A DNA stretch of 42,591 nucleotides from Elusimicrobia bacterium RIFOXYA2_FULL_50_26 (lineage in GTDB: Bacteria; Elusimicrobiota; Endomicrobiia; Endomicrobiales; XYA2-FULL-47-53). Positions 1-8,533 of the stretch are shown piece by piece. A program made the position numbers and the translations under genes. Within the stretch, counting starts at the first letter, position 1; each line of letters begins with the position of its first letter. The stretch is from NCBI GenBank assembly GCA_001800355.1, contig MGVF01000038.1, positions 1-42,591 on the forward strand. Direction: 5' to 3'. The notes under the pieces are model-generated. The model ran no database searches. It was not told where the DNA came from and worked only from the letters and a program-made list of their open reading frames with translations.

Positions 1-2
1 TA

Positions 3-3000
3 TCCAATCCATTAATTGACAAGGCTGCGCTTGAGTTGGCAGTAACCGAAGCCGCGCGGCTCGCTTCAAAAATAAGAACGCTTCCCAACCAGTTGTTAAG
101 CGTCGAACTGGTGTATCAGTTGGTAAAAACCTTTTCAGTATGGGCTGGAAGAAATGATATGTTCGACAGTAACGGCTTAATATGGCGTATCGCAAGCAAT
201 ACGGGCGTGCAGGCCGTTATCGCTCAAAAAGAGAGCATATCACCCGAGGATCTCAGCCAGCTTTCCGACCATTTTCAGGAAATAATCAAAGGCCATGCCG
301 TGCGCCAGGACAGGTTAGCCGAAATCGCCAAAGGCAATGCTCTTATAAGCGCAATAGTAAATGTCCCGGGTGTGCGAGATTTTATAAAAGGCAGGGAAAG
401 CAATCCATATCCGCAGTACCAGGGTGGCGCGGTTGATGAAGCGATTCTTAATAAAGTTCTTGAATTGTACGATATTGGAAAGAATGTCATCGAAGCCGGA
501 ACGCTCAGAGATAACGTGTTCTTAATCAGGACTGACAAGGGTTCATTCGTTTTTAAAAAACCGCGCTATCGCAATAACGATGGCCTTGTTGGATATGAGG
601 CCTCTATTGTCGGCGCACTGGAAGGCGCAGGTATGCGGGCCAGCAGAATACTTCCCGCAAGATCCGGGAATTACACTTCTGAAATCGGGGGAGATAAATA
701 TGTGTTATATGAATATCTCCCGGGCAGAAGCCTTCATTGGGGCGAGGTTGACGGCGTTGATCTTGAGGCAAGTGCGGCAACACTTGCTAAAATTCACGAT
801 GTGCTTAAAGATTTTCATCCGGCTGGCCGGGAGTATCATCAAAATGAATTGCCGCCCGTTATCGGCATATTCAACATGAATGAACGCCTCGAAAAATTAG
901 AGAGATTGTTAATAGAGTTGCGGCGGCGCGGGCCGCCCTATTCAAATGTTGAGAAGCTTTGTTTTGACAACCTGCAAAATCTTCAACATAATATTGAAAC
1001 CATTCGCCGCAACATCACTCCCGCCGTGGTTGATCGCCTTCCGCAAACCATTATACACGGAGATTATCACCAGGATAATTTGGTATTTTATGCCAGAGGC
1101 CGCGCCAAACCCGCCGTCGTAGACTGGGAATATGCAAGAAAAGATGCCCGTGTGCGCGACCTGGCAAACGGTTGCATAACCGAAAGCCACACAGACGGCA
1201 CAAGCCTCGGCGCGGAAAAAATCCGTAAATTTATCGCCGCCTACCAGGCAAACACAAATACACCTCTTACGCCGGATGAATTATCAATACTGCCCGACAT
1301 ATACCGCCTCTGGTACCTGGAAATCATACTGCTGAACCTTGAAATGTATAATGACAATACGTTGTATCCCAACGCCCGAAGAGTCGTAACGGAACAGGTA
1401 GAAAATTTAAAACTCATTGATTCAATTGACTGGGGTAATATAGTGGAAGTCCCCGCCGCGTTAACCTTATCGCATACGTACACACTTGGTAGATTCATAT
1501 CAGGGAAAGTATTGAGATTCGCGCTTGGCAGTATTGGCTATCAGCCGGCGATAGTTACTGAGCAGAATGTTATGGATCGCTGGACGGAGCTTGTCGTGGC
1601 GCCGTTTATTGCGGTGTGGGACATAGTTGTTCACACATTGAAACTGATTATTGCTGCCGCGACGGGCAGTCTCAAGCCCGATGGGGATTACTACCGCATC
1701 GCCGGAGCCGGCATAATCTGGACGGCAACCTGGCTTGCCTGGCAGCTCACCGGCGACATCCCTATAACATACCTCGCCAACGCCTCAACCCACGCCATCT
1801 ACAACCTCTTCTTCGGCGCCGGCACAAAAGCCAACGCACCGCTGACGGTAAAAAAGGATGCTCGTGGAGAAATTTCTGGTAAATCTGGCACTGCCCTGAA
1901 CCCGGGAAAGCCTGGCGCCGGAGCCGTGGATATTGATTACGTAGACGAAATAACTAAGGCATTTCCCGGCGATATAACTATGGGTTTTGAATTGTACTTC
2001 CTGGTTTCTGATCAGCTCAAATTATCGCGGGGGAGTACAGTTAGTCCCGAACAGGCCGATTCCGTCCTTAATGAAATTAAGAAGGTGCTGCCCCCACATT
2101 GGGAGTTAGTGCCCGGCAAGGGGGCGTCCAATGGCATGAGTTATGAAATTAAGACTTGGCGCGATGCAGGCATACCTTACCAGAATTTGCCTTCCGATTG
2201 GCGCAATATCATACGAGGCATCCAGGATATTCAGAAGGCATTGCCCGGCGGCTTTTATGTTATACATATGCATACCGGCCAAATATCCAAAACAAAGGAT
2301 GAACGGCTAAATGTAAACTATTTTGAGTTGGCACGCATAGTAAAAGTATACGAGGCTATGTGGCGTGCTTTAGCCGGGCGCGGATACAGCAGGGCATTAT
2401 ACGAAGGGCCTGCGCGTGCGCAACAAAGTTTTGATTATTCGCCGCGTGCATTAGCTTTGCGCGGCAAAGTTGAAACGTTAGCCGACTCTGCTGTTCTTGA
2501 TGTTGCAGATTCGCGGGACCATGTAAAGATGATTCATGTTTGTGACGAACACCCGGATTCAATAGAAGTCAAGATAGTGGATGGGTTGTTAAATGAGTCA
2601 AGACTCCTGGACATTGGCCTGTTAATTCAAAATATCTGGTGGATATTTTCGCTGACTGAATTTATGACTAAAAAACAGGTAAATTATGATGAACAAGAAG
2701 AAATGCCGTTAGTCCTCCTTGGAAATCCCGTAGTTGCAGGCCAAAAACCCGGCCAGGCGCAAATAGATGGATTTATTGAACTATTCTATGCGAATGATCC
2801 TGTCGGGCGGGCTTTAGCTTATAAGCAATTCTCGACGCTTGGTAATGAGCCGGCGGGCATGGAAGAAAACGAGATTATTGCGCGCGAGCGCAGGATGGAG
2901 CATCTTTATGAATTAAGAGGGCTCGGGGAAATCTATAGATTGCACAAATTCCATGGGGGGCGGGATAAAAATATTGAAAGCGATTTGTTGAACCCGCCGG

Positions 3001-5150
3001 TATTGCGTAAAATGGCTGGAGACTTGATCAAAGGCGCAGAATATTTTGGCGAATACCCTGCTGCGGATACGCGGCAAATGAAACGGATATTCACACAAAA
3101 ACTAAGAAATGCAATCGCGCTGGAATTTGAACGAATAAAAAATGAAAAGGCTTTTGCTCCCGTTAATGCCATTGTAGACGAGTTGATGGCCGCTTATTCC
3201 GGTAAGTATTCCGCGGACATTCCGCGGACGAAGTTGTTTGACGGCATTTGCGCCGTATTCGGGGTAGATTTTAAGTCGGAAAAGGAGCGGGATGCCCTTG
3301 TGCCGCAATTGCTTGAAAAGTTTTCCAGATTGCCACCGCAAGAGAGAAAAAATGTAAAAACAACAATTATAGAAACTCTTCCGCAAACAACATGGCACGC
3401 ATCGGCAGCACACAGGTTTATGCCGCTGGCGTTGGCGGCTGGCAAGGGGTTCCGCAGGCCAAATGCGAATAAACTTGATACTGTTCTGCTGGCTTGGCAC
3501 TATGTTAAATCATCCGGCCTTGCCGGAGTTGTTGATAAGTTCGGTGCGGCGGTGGTTGATGATAACGGGCGGGAATATATCAATATGTATATAGTGAAAG
3601 AAATGCCGGAATCCGGCGGGGATTGGGATTGGAAAAATTTTGGGATAAACGTAAATGGCAAAACAGTATGGGTGGCTGTAAAGGATGGTGCGCTGGTATT
3701 CTTCGTTGACGGTGTGGATGGCGGAGATGCCATACATGCTGTCAATGAGGCGATAACAAACAAAGGGAATATTGCAGGCGGCAGGAGGTTGACCCGTAGG
3801 TTGAGAAGGCTTCTAAAATCAGCGAATGTGGATTTGAAAGCCGCCGGTTTTAATACCGGCTTGATTGTTGATCATGCCGCTTCCGGTAAAGAGATGCATT
3901 ATGGCAAGGACGGCAGCATGGTAGTCTCCGGCGGCGTGTTTGAAGAAATGCCGGGCATGAGACTGCGGGATTCGATATCCGTAAAACTTGGCGAACTCAT
4001 GGCGGTGAGAAATTCCGAGAGTTTTGTGATGGGGCGTTCCAACAGTTTATATTTAGACATTGATCGTAATAGCGGCAAAGAGGCTGTCAAAAAGAAGTTG
4101 ATTGAAAATATACGTGTCTCCGACAAAACAATGGGCGCAATGATAATAATAGATGATTTTGTCATAAATATGCTTGGCGAGGATGCGATCGGCAAAATGT
4201 CCGAACTTGCAAGAAAGAATGGTGTTGAAATTTGCGTCAATTGCGGGCAAGCCGCGGCGGATGGCGACCGCTACATAGAGATGGGATTTATATACTCTGA
4301 AAATGCCGGTAATAAATTCCTCATTCACACCCTGGACGATAAAATAGAAGAGTCGGACATAATAAGCGGGTATGAAACCATGGAGCAGTTGCGGAGTATG
4401 TACGGCAAATCCGGAAATATCAACAAAACCCTCAAATCCAGCGAACTTGCGCGGCTGATGAAAGGCGGAGAGAGGGATATGCTGGAGTTAATCGGCATAA
4501 CCGAATTTTTCAGGACTATGATTCTGAGTATGCACAGCGCGGATGTGATAGACCGCGAATACGTCCGAAACGTGGCGCACTCGTTTGCAAGAAACAGCCT
4601 CGCTGTGTCCGAAGCTGACCTCGATATCCTTGTGCAAGCGGCTTGCAAGGGCAATGCTTTCATGGCCATTAAAGATAAAAAGATAGGCTGTGCAAACACG
4701 TATTTGGAAAAGATGAAGCTTGACCTTGAAAAAGCGGGAAGAACGGACGAGATACCGGCATTATCCGAAGAGTTTTCAAAAGCCGTGATTGAGCGTATGC
4801 TTGCGCTAAATAAGCTTAAGAATGTTGAGCTTGCCGATTTCACCCATGAAAAGATTCTCGGCCAAAAATTGCTGCTGCAACGAAAATTTGGAACCGCGAC
4901 GGAAGGGGCGACGATAACCGCCGAATCATTTACCGAACAATACGGCAATTATACGCCCGCCCGATTTTACGGCCGTCTTAACTTGAAGATAAAAGAGTTA
5001 TGCAGCCGGCCGGAAAATGACGCCGCGGCCATAAATGCGCTTATAGAGCTTATTCCAAGCCTTGCCGAACGAAAAATGAAGCAGGAAAATATAAAGAAGG
5101 AACAAATGTTTAACGCCGATTCGGTGGGTGATACATTGAAAGCGGCATAA
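3..5150 (+). CDS. Giant multidomain protein, 3' part (APH-like kinase + amidoligase-like domain), partial at 5' edge
   Basis: The reading frame is open to the first base of the window, so the TTG at 36 is probably internal and the true start lies upstream; at least 1,715 residues are encoded here. Numbering from the TTG, residues about 155-400 form an aminoglycoside phosphotransferase/choline-kinase-like fold: HGDYHQDN near 342 is the catalytic-loop motif and VVDWEYA near 360 the metal-binding motif. Residues about 510-600 are hydrophobic and may form membrane segments. Residues about 635-870 (TMGFELYF, a Y-E-I-K strand, GGFYVIHMHTG, SIEVKIVDG) resemble the amidoligase branch of the glutamine-synthetase/COOH-NH2 ligase superfamily; this is a motif-level inference. 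The remaining 800 residues, rich in helices, match nothing I recognise. Very long fused ORFs of this kind are reported in Omnitrophota. Substrate and location are unknown. The final codon is followed by an AT-rich gap. Confidence 0.75.
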   Translation, partial: SNPLIDKAALELAVTEAARLASKIRTLPNQLLSVELVYQLVKTFSVWAGRNDMFDSNGLIWRIASNTGVQAVIAQKESISPEDLSQLSDHFQEIIKGHAVRQDRLAEIAKGNALISAIVNVPGVRDFIKGRESNPYPQYQGGAVDEAILNKVLELYDIGKNVIEAGTLRDNVFLIRTDKGSFVFKKPRYRNNDGLVGYEASIVGALEGAGMRASRILPARSGNYTSEIGGDKYVLYEYLPGRSLHWGEVDGVDLEASAATLAKIHDVLKDFHPAGREYHQNELPPVIGIFNMNERLEKLERLLIELRRRGPPYSNVEKLCFDNLQNLQHNIETIRRNITPAVVDRLPQTIIHGDYHQDNLVFYARGRAKPAVVDWEYARKDARVRDLANGCITESHTDGTSLGAEKIRKFIAAYQANTNTPLTPDELSILPDIYRLWYLEIILLNLEMYNDNTLYPNARRVVTEQVENLKLIDSIDWGNIVEVPAALTLSHTYTLGRFISGKVLRFALGSIGYQPAIVTEQNVMDRWTELVVAPFIAVWDIVVHTLKLIIAAATGSLKPDGDYYRIAGAGIIWTATWLAWQLTGDIPITYLANASTHAIYNLFFGAGTKANAPLTVKKDARGEISGKSGTALNPGKPGAGAVDIDYVDEITKAFPGDITMGFELYFLVSDQLKLSRGSTVSPEQADSVLNEIKKVLPPHWELVPGKGASNGMSYEIKTWRDAGIPYQNLPSDWRNIIRGIQDIQKALPGGFYVIHMHTGQISKTKDERLNVNYFELARIVKVYEAMWRALAGRGYSRALYEGPARAQQSFDYSPRALALRGKVETLADSAVLDVADSRDHVKMIHVCDEHPDSIEVKIVDGLLNESRLLDIGLLIQNIWWIFSLTEFMTKKQVNYDEQEEMPLVLLGNPVVAGQKPGQAQIDGFIELFYANDPVGRALAYKQFSTLGNEPAGMEENEIIARERRMEHLYELRGLGEIYRLHKFHGGRDKNIESDLLNPPVLRKMAGDLIKGAEYFGEYPAADTRQMKRIFTQKLRNAIALEFERIKNEKAFAPVNAIVDELMAAYSGKYSADIPRTKLFDGICAVFGVDFKSEKERDALVPQLLEKFSRLPPQERKNVKTTIIETLPQTTWHASAAHRFMPLALAAGKGFRRPNANKLDTVLLAWHYVKSSGLAGVVDKFGAAVVDDNGREYINMYIVKEMPESGGDWDWKNFGINVNGKTVWVAVKDGALVFFVDGVDGGDAIHAVNEAITNKGNIAGGRRLTRRLRRLLKSANVDLKAAGFNTGLIVDHAASGKEMHYGKDGSMVVSGGVFEEMPGMRLRDSISVKLGELMAVRNSESFVMGRSNSLYLDIDRNSGKEAVKKKLIENIRVSDKTMGAMIIIDDFVINMLGEDAIGKMSELARKNGVEICVNCGQAAADGDRYIEMGFIYSENAGNKFLIHTLDDKIEESDIISGYETMEQLRSMYGKSGNINKTLKSSELARLMKGGERDMLELIGITEFFRTMILSMHSADVIDREYVRNVAHSFARNSLAVSEADLDILVQAACKGNAFMAIKDKKIGCANTYLEKMKLDLEKAGRTDEIPALSEEFSKAVIERMLALNKLKNVELADFTHEKILGQKLLLQRKFGTATEGATITAESFTEQYGNYTPARFYGRLNLKIKELCSRPENDAAAINALIELIPSLAERKMKQENIKKEQMFNADSVGDTLKAA

Positions 5151-5216
5151 TCCCGGATTCGATATTGCATAGCATTTTAAGCTGATTTTGTGATTTATTT
5201 TGCTTAAAATATAGCA

Positions 5217-5245
5217 TTGACAACAATAAATTTATCTGCTATATA
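5217..5245 (+). promoter_or_regulatory. Sigma70-type promoter for the signalling operon
   Basis: TTGACA at 5217-5222 is a perfect -35 box. A 17-base spacer leads to TATATA at 5240-5245 within an AT-rich TATATATAGTAT stretch. It is the only good promoter-like pair between the giant gene and the kinase. Transcription would start near 5252, giving an approximately 310-base leader that includes the MITE. Seen by eye, with no score computed. Confidence 0.55.
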
Positions 5246-5272
5246 TAGTATACCTTTACGAAAGCATAACCA

Positions 5273-5405
5273 GTGTCTTTTTAGCGTTTAGAAGTTGTCG
5301 TCGTCATTGCGAGCCCAAAGGGCGCGGCAATCTCGCCTTTCATCAGGAGCAACGTCTAGATTGCTTCGCTGCGTTCTCAATGACCTCAAACTGCTAAATA
5401 GACAC
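5273..5405 (+). mobile_element. MITE copy 1 (133 bp, imperfect terminal inverted repeats)
   Basis: It starts GTGTCTTTTTAGC and ends GCTAAATAGACAC, and the inner TCATTGCGAG is mirrored by CTCAATGA. Flanks CATAACCA (5265-5272) and CATGACCA (5406-5413) match at 7 of 8 positions and look like an aged target-site duplication. The element has no ORF that could be a transposase. Related copies are at 23906-24039 (inverted) and 41524-41657. It lies between the promoter and the first gene of the kinase operon, so it is transcribed into the leader. Confidence 0.8.
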
Positions 5406-5440
5406 CATGACCACATAATGAAACATAAGCTCCGTTCATT

Positions 5441-5494
5441 TATCCCAATCAGATGCAGTTCCGTAAATCGGAGGCGGGCTGAAATACAGGGATA
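5441..5494 (+). ncRNA. Possible structured leader RNA upstream of the kinase
   Basis: TATCCC (5441-5446) can pair with GGGATA (5489-5494), closing a 42-base interior. Inside it, CAG/CTG (5456-5458 with 5479-5481) and TTCCG/CGGAG (5459-5463 with 5469-5473) can stack as a hairpin capped by TAAAT. A T-rich run follows at 5506-5515 and the kinase start 70 bases downstream. I do not recognise a known riboswitch class. Pairings were found by eye; their conservation is untested. Confidence 0.25.
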
Positions 5495-5563
5495 AAGCGA
5501 TGGGGTTTTTCTTTTCGTTCGCCGACGTTCGTTGTATAAATTTCCAGGGAGAAAATAACTGCG

Positions 5564-8500
5564 ATGTCAGAGAAAAAACCTAAAGAACAGATAATCTTCA
5601 ACGACCAGTACCTGGTTATCAAAAAAATAGGCCAGGGCGGTTTCGGCATTGTATGGGAAGCGTTCGATTTTAGCCTGAAGAATTTCGTGGTAATCAAGGA
5701 GTTGCTTGAAGATTTTGCCGAAACCAGATTTATAGAGATGTTTTACAAGGAAGCGCTGATCGCAAAGAACCTGATTCACGACAATATCGTGCGCGTCCAG
5801 CATTTCTGGAAGGGTGATAACGGGTCGTACTATATCGTAATGGATTACGTAGTGGGGCGCGACCTGGGACACCTGCTTAAAAAATGCGCCGAAAAACAAA
5901 TGAAATTGCCGTGGGAGCTGTCGGTTTTCATATGCGGTTCCATGCTAAAAGCGCTTGATTACGCCAATCGCCTTGCCAAGGACGTTACAACAGGCAAGCC
6001 CTACGGCATAGTTTACAGGGATGCTTCGCCCGGCAACGTAATGATATTTTTTGACGGCAACGTGAAGCTGAGCGATTTCGGCATTGCAAAGACAGCCGAG
6101 GAACTGGGACGCAAGAGCAAGCAACGTATAATAACCGGCAAGTATGCCTACATGTCGCCGGAACAGATTCACGGCGATTCCGACATTGATCACCGTTCGG
6201 ATATATATTCGGTCGGCATCGTGCTTTATGAGATGCTTTCCAATTTGCAGCTCTACAAGGGAACTTCGGACGCCATACACAAGCAGGTTACGGAAGGAAA
6301 AATAGATCTAAAGCCGCTTGAGGACATGCAGGTGCCGCATGAACTTATAGAGATCGCGCTTAAAGCCTTGGAAAAGGACAGGGAGAAACGTTACCAGACG
6401 GCCCTTGAAATGTTCCGCGATCTGCGCAGGCTGCTTAAATTCAAGGAAACAGAAGAGCTTTCCGCGGAACTTGCGGCATTTACAAGCAAGGTAATGGCCG
6501 AAGAGCTGGAAGGCGAAGATACGTTGCTTGACTGGGTACGCCAGATAAATCTTCAGGATGTCAAAAGCGATAAGGATGTAAAAAGGATTTACTGCAGGGA
6601 TTTTATCATGGGCGATCAGTCCGCCCCGGAACAACCGGCGCAGCCGCCGGTTACTTCTGGCGATGCGGAAGCGCCTAAGGATACTGTGTCGCTTGAGGTA
6701 AAGAGCAGTGATCCCGCTCCGGCGGCGCCGCCGGTAAAGGTACGTGTTCCCGAGCGGAAAAAAGCGCCGGCCCCGGCAGCGGTAGCGGAGCATAAGGTGG
6801 AAGAGCGCGGCAAAACGGTATTCGAAGAAGTAGGCGACTGGCTGGCAAAAAAGTTCAAGGTTTACAAAAAGCGGATGTTGCGCATTTCTATAGCTGTTGC
6901 GATTGCCGCCGTATTGTTTATGGCCGCCGATACGTTCATGCAGATTACGCCGCTGGGTAAAAATATTTACGCGCACCTTTACCCGCCCGACGTCGTTATA
7001 ACAACCGTGCCGGGTGGCGCCCGTGTTTCGTTGCAGACACGGGATGGCAAGTATATATTGTCAAATGCGGATTCCGTTTACCCTGTAGAATTAAGAAAGG
7101 TCATACCGCAAAGTTATGTGCTTACAGCTGAAAAGGAAGGCTATAAGCCTTTCGAGCGTGTCATAAAGATAGAAGAAAAAGGCGCCGGTTCCAAAACCGC
7201 GCAGCGCATAAATATTGTTTTTGAATTTGTTCTTAATATCAATTCAGATCCTTCCGGCGCGGATGTGTTTATTGACGGCAATAAGTTCGGCGTTACTCCA
7301 TGGAAAGGAGATTTAGTCGCGGGTGAACACACGGTAAAACTCATGTTGTCCGGTTATGAGAATCTCGGTTCAGAGGCAAAGGAATCTCACGAGGGCCAGT
7401 GCAGCCTTGATTTCACCCGTGCCACGGATAGTGAAATATTTTCAGGCATTGATAAAGTTTACTGGAAGTACGACATAACAAGCGAAAGCGGTGTCAAAAC
7501 ATTTAATCTTGCCGGCGCGCTTTTTAAACGTTACAACATCACTTCCTCGCCCAACGGGGCGTCGGTGTACGTAAATGACGAGCCGCAGCGGCGCGCCATG
7601 ACTCCCGCCGTAATTCCATTTAAAAACGGGGAATATTCGCTGCGCCTTACCGACGCTAACGGGAGATACGAAGAAACGAGAAGAACGCTGAAGGTTGACA
7701 AGGAATCCGACAACAAGGTTTTTGTCGTAATGAATCGGTGGCTTAAGGTAAAAGTCGGCATAAAGGATGAGCCTGGAAAGCCTGTCGGCGCCACGGTCAA
7801 GATAACCGGAACAGGCAATTCGTTTTCGGCCGAGAAGAAAATAACCAGTGATAAACCGGTGAGGTTTGCGTTGCCGCGGGGCAAATTCAAAATAGTTTTC
7901 GATGCGGGCAAGGAATATAAATTATTGACTTTTAAGAACTTTGAAATCGGCGAAACCGGCGAACTTGCCGGCCACATGGAATACAGCGATACAACGTTAA
8001 AAGTTATAGTGAAGGAAACGGCCACGCAAAAGCCTATAGGCGATGCCTACCTGTGGATGCGCGGTCAGATAGCAGGCAAAACAGACAGCAGCGGCTTCTG
8101 GGAAAATACTGTAATTTGTGGTACCGGGACCATACGCATAGTTGCCAAGGGTTACGCCGAGAAGACTCTTGATTATAATGTTATACCGGGCGCAAAGGAA
8201 GATAACTCACTTCTTGTTTCCCTTGATCCGGAACTCCCGGCGGCTTTGCCCAGGCCGTCATCGCCTGTGTCGTCAGGAAACGCTAATAATAAGCGCGATG
8301 AGGTTGTGGTGCCCGGTCGTGCCGGCGGCTCGATCAGATACATTGAAAACCCTGTAACGAATAAGCCCGTGATAAGCGATACTAACCCGGACAGGAGCCG
8401 CGTTGTAATTATCTGTCCGAATTGTAAAAAAGAATACCCTGCAGGTTCCAGGAAACTACGGTTTTGCATTAATTGCGGCAAACCTCTTAAATGGGAATGA
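5564..8500 (+). CDS. Transmembrane Ser/Thr protein kinase with PEGA repeats and C-terminal zinc ribbon
   Basis: Residues 10-290 are a Hanks-type kinase: glycine loop GQGGFG (23-28), ATP-anchoring lysine K45 in VVIKE, catalytic loop YRDASPGN (151-158) and DFG at 171-173, followed by SPEQ in the activation segment. The loop has Y for H and S for K compared with HRDxKPxN, but catalytic Asp and Asn are intact, so it should be active. A linker rich in Pro, Ala and charged residues leads to one membrane helix (about 439-460). Outside it are three PEGA-type repeats (about 476-545, 556-625, 655-720), then carboxypeptidase-regulatory-like beta domains and a C-terminal CPNC...CINC zinc ribbon (951-978). 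The kinase faces the cytoplasm and the repeats the periplasm, perhaps binding cell wall or envelope proteins. AGGGAG sits 12 bases before the ATG. It is the first gene of an eleven-gene run and pairs logically with the FHA and PP2C proteins downstream. Confidence 0.9.
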   Translation: MSEKKPKEQIIFNDQYLVIKKIGQGGFGIVWEAFDFSLKNFVVIKELLEDFAETRFIEMFYKEALIAKNLIHDNIVRVQHFWKGDNGSYYIVMDYVVGRDLGHLLKKCAEKQMKLPWELSVFICGSMLKALDYANRLAKDVTTGKPYGIVYRDASPGNVMIFFDGNVKLSDFGIAKTAEELGRKSKQRIITGKYAYMSPEQIHGDSDIDHRSDIYSVGIVLYEMLSNLQLYKGTSDAIHKQVTEGKIDLKPLEDMQVPHELIEIALKALEKDREKRYQTALEMFRDLRRLLKFKETEELSAELAAFTSKVMAEELEGEDTLLDWVRQINLQDVKSDKDVKRIYCRDFIMGDQSAPEQPAQPPVTSGDAEAPKDTVSLEVKSSDPAPAAPPVKVRVPERKKAPAPAAVAEHKVEERGKTVFEEVGDWLAKKFKVYKKRMLRISIAVAIAAVLFMAADTFMQITPLGKNIYAHLYPPDVVITTVPGGARVSLQTRDGKYILSNADSVYPVELRKVIPQSYVLTAEKEGYKPFERVIKIEEKGAGSKTAQRINIVFEFVLNINSDPSGADVFIDGNKFGVTPWKGDLVAGEHTVKLMLSGYENLGSEAKESHEGQCSLDFTRATDSEIFSGIDKVYWKYDITSESGVKTFNLAGALFKRYNITSSPNGASVYVNDEPQRRAMTPAVIPFKNGEYSLRLTDANGRYEETRRTLKVDKESDNKVFVVMNRWLKVKVGIKDEPGKPVGATVKITGTGNSFSAEKKITSDKPVRFALPRGKFKIVFDAGKEYKLLTFKNFEIGETGELAGHMEYSDTTLKVIVKETATQKPIGDAYLWMRGQIAGKTDSSGFWENTVICGTGTIRIVAKGYAEKTLDYNVIPGAKEDNSLLVSLDPELPAALPRPSSPVSSGNANNKRDEVVVPGRAGGSIRYIENPVTNKPVISDTNPDRSRVVIICPNCKKEYPAGSRKLRFCINCGKPLKWE

Positions 8501-8533
8501 TGCCGGTATTTTTCCAAGAAAAGGAACGTTCCT

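Larger units (their letters stand above)
5151..5563. other. 413-base intergenic/leader region before the kinase operon
   Basis: It contains, in order: an AT-rich inverted repeat (ATTTTAAGC near 5173 against GCTTAAAAT near 5202, 20-base loop, no G/C core or T-tract, so at most a weak terminator for the giant gene); a strong sigma70-like promoter at 5217-5245; a MITE at 5273-5405; a possible folded RNA element at 5441-5494; a T-rich run at 5506-5515; and the ribosome binding site of the kinase. The short ORFs in it are repeat-derived and not counted as genes. Confidence 0.7.

Noticed and set aside
4325-4948. 207-residue antisense ORF
   Set aside because: It lies wholly inside the giant gene, has low-complexity Ser-rich composition and no recognised motif.
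5564-8500. Possible pseudokinase because the catalytic loop is YRDASPGN rather than HRDxKPxN
   Set aside because: The catalytic Asp and Asn, the ATP-binding Lys and DFG are intact; Ser at the Lys position is common in bacterial kinases, so it should be active.
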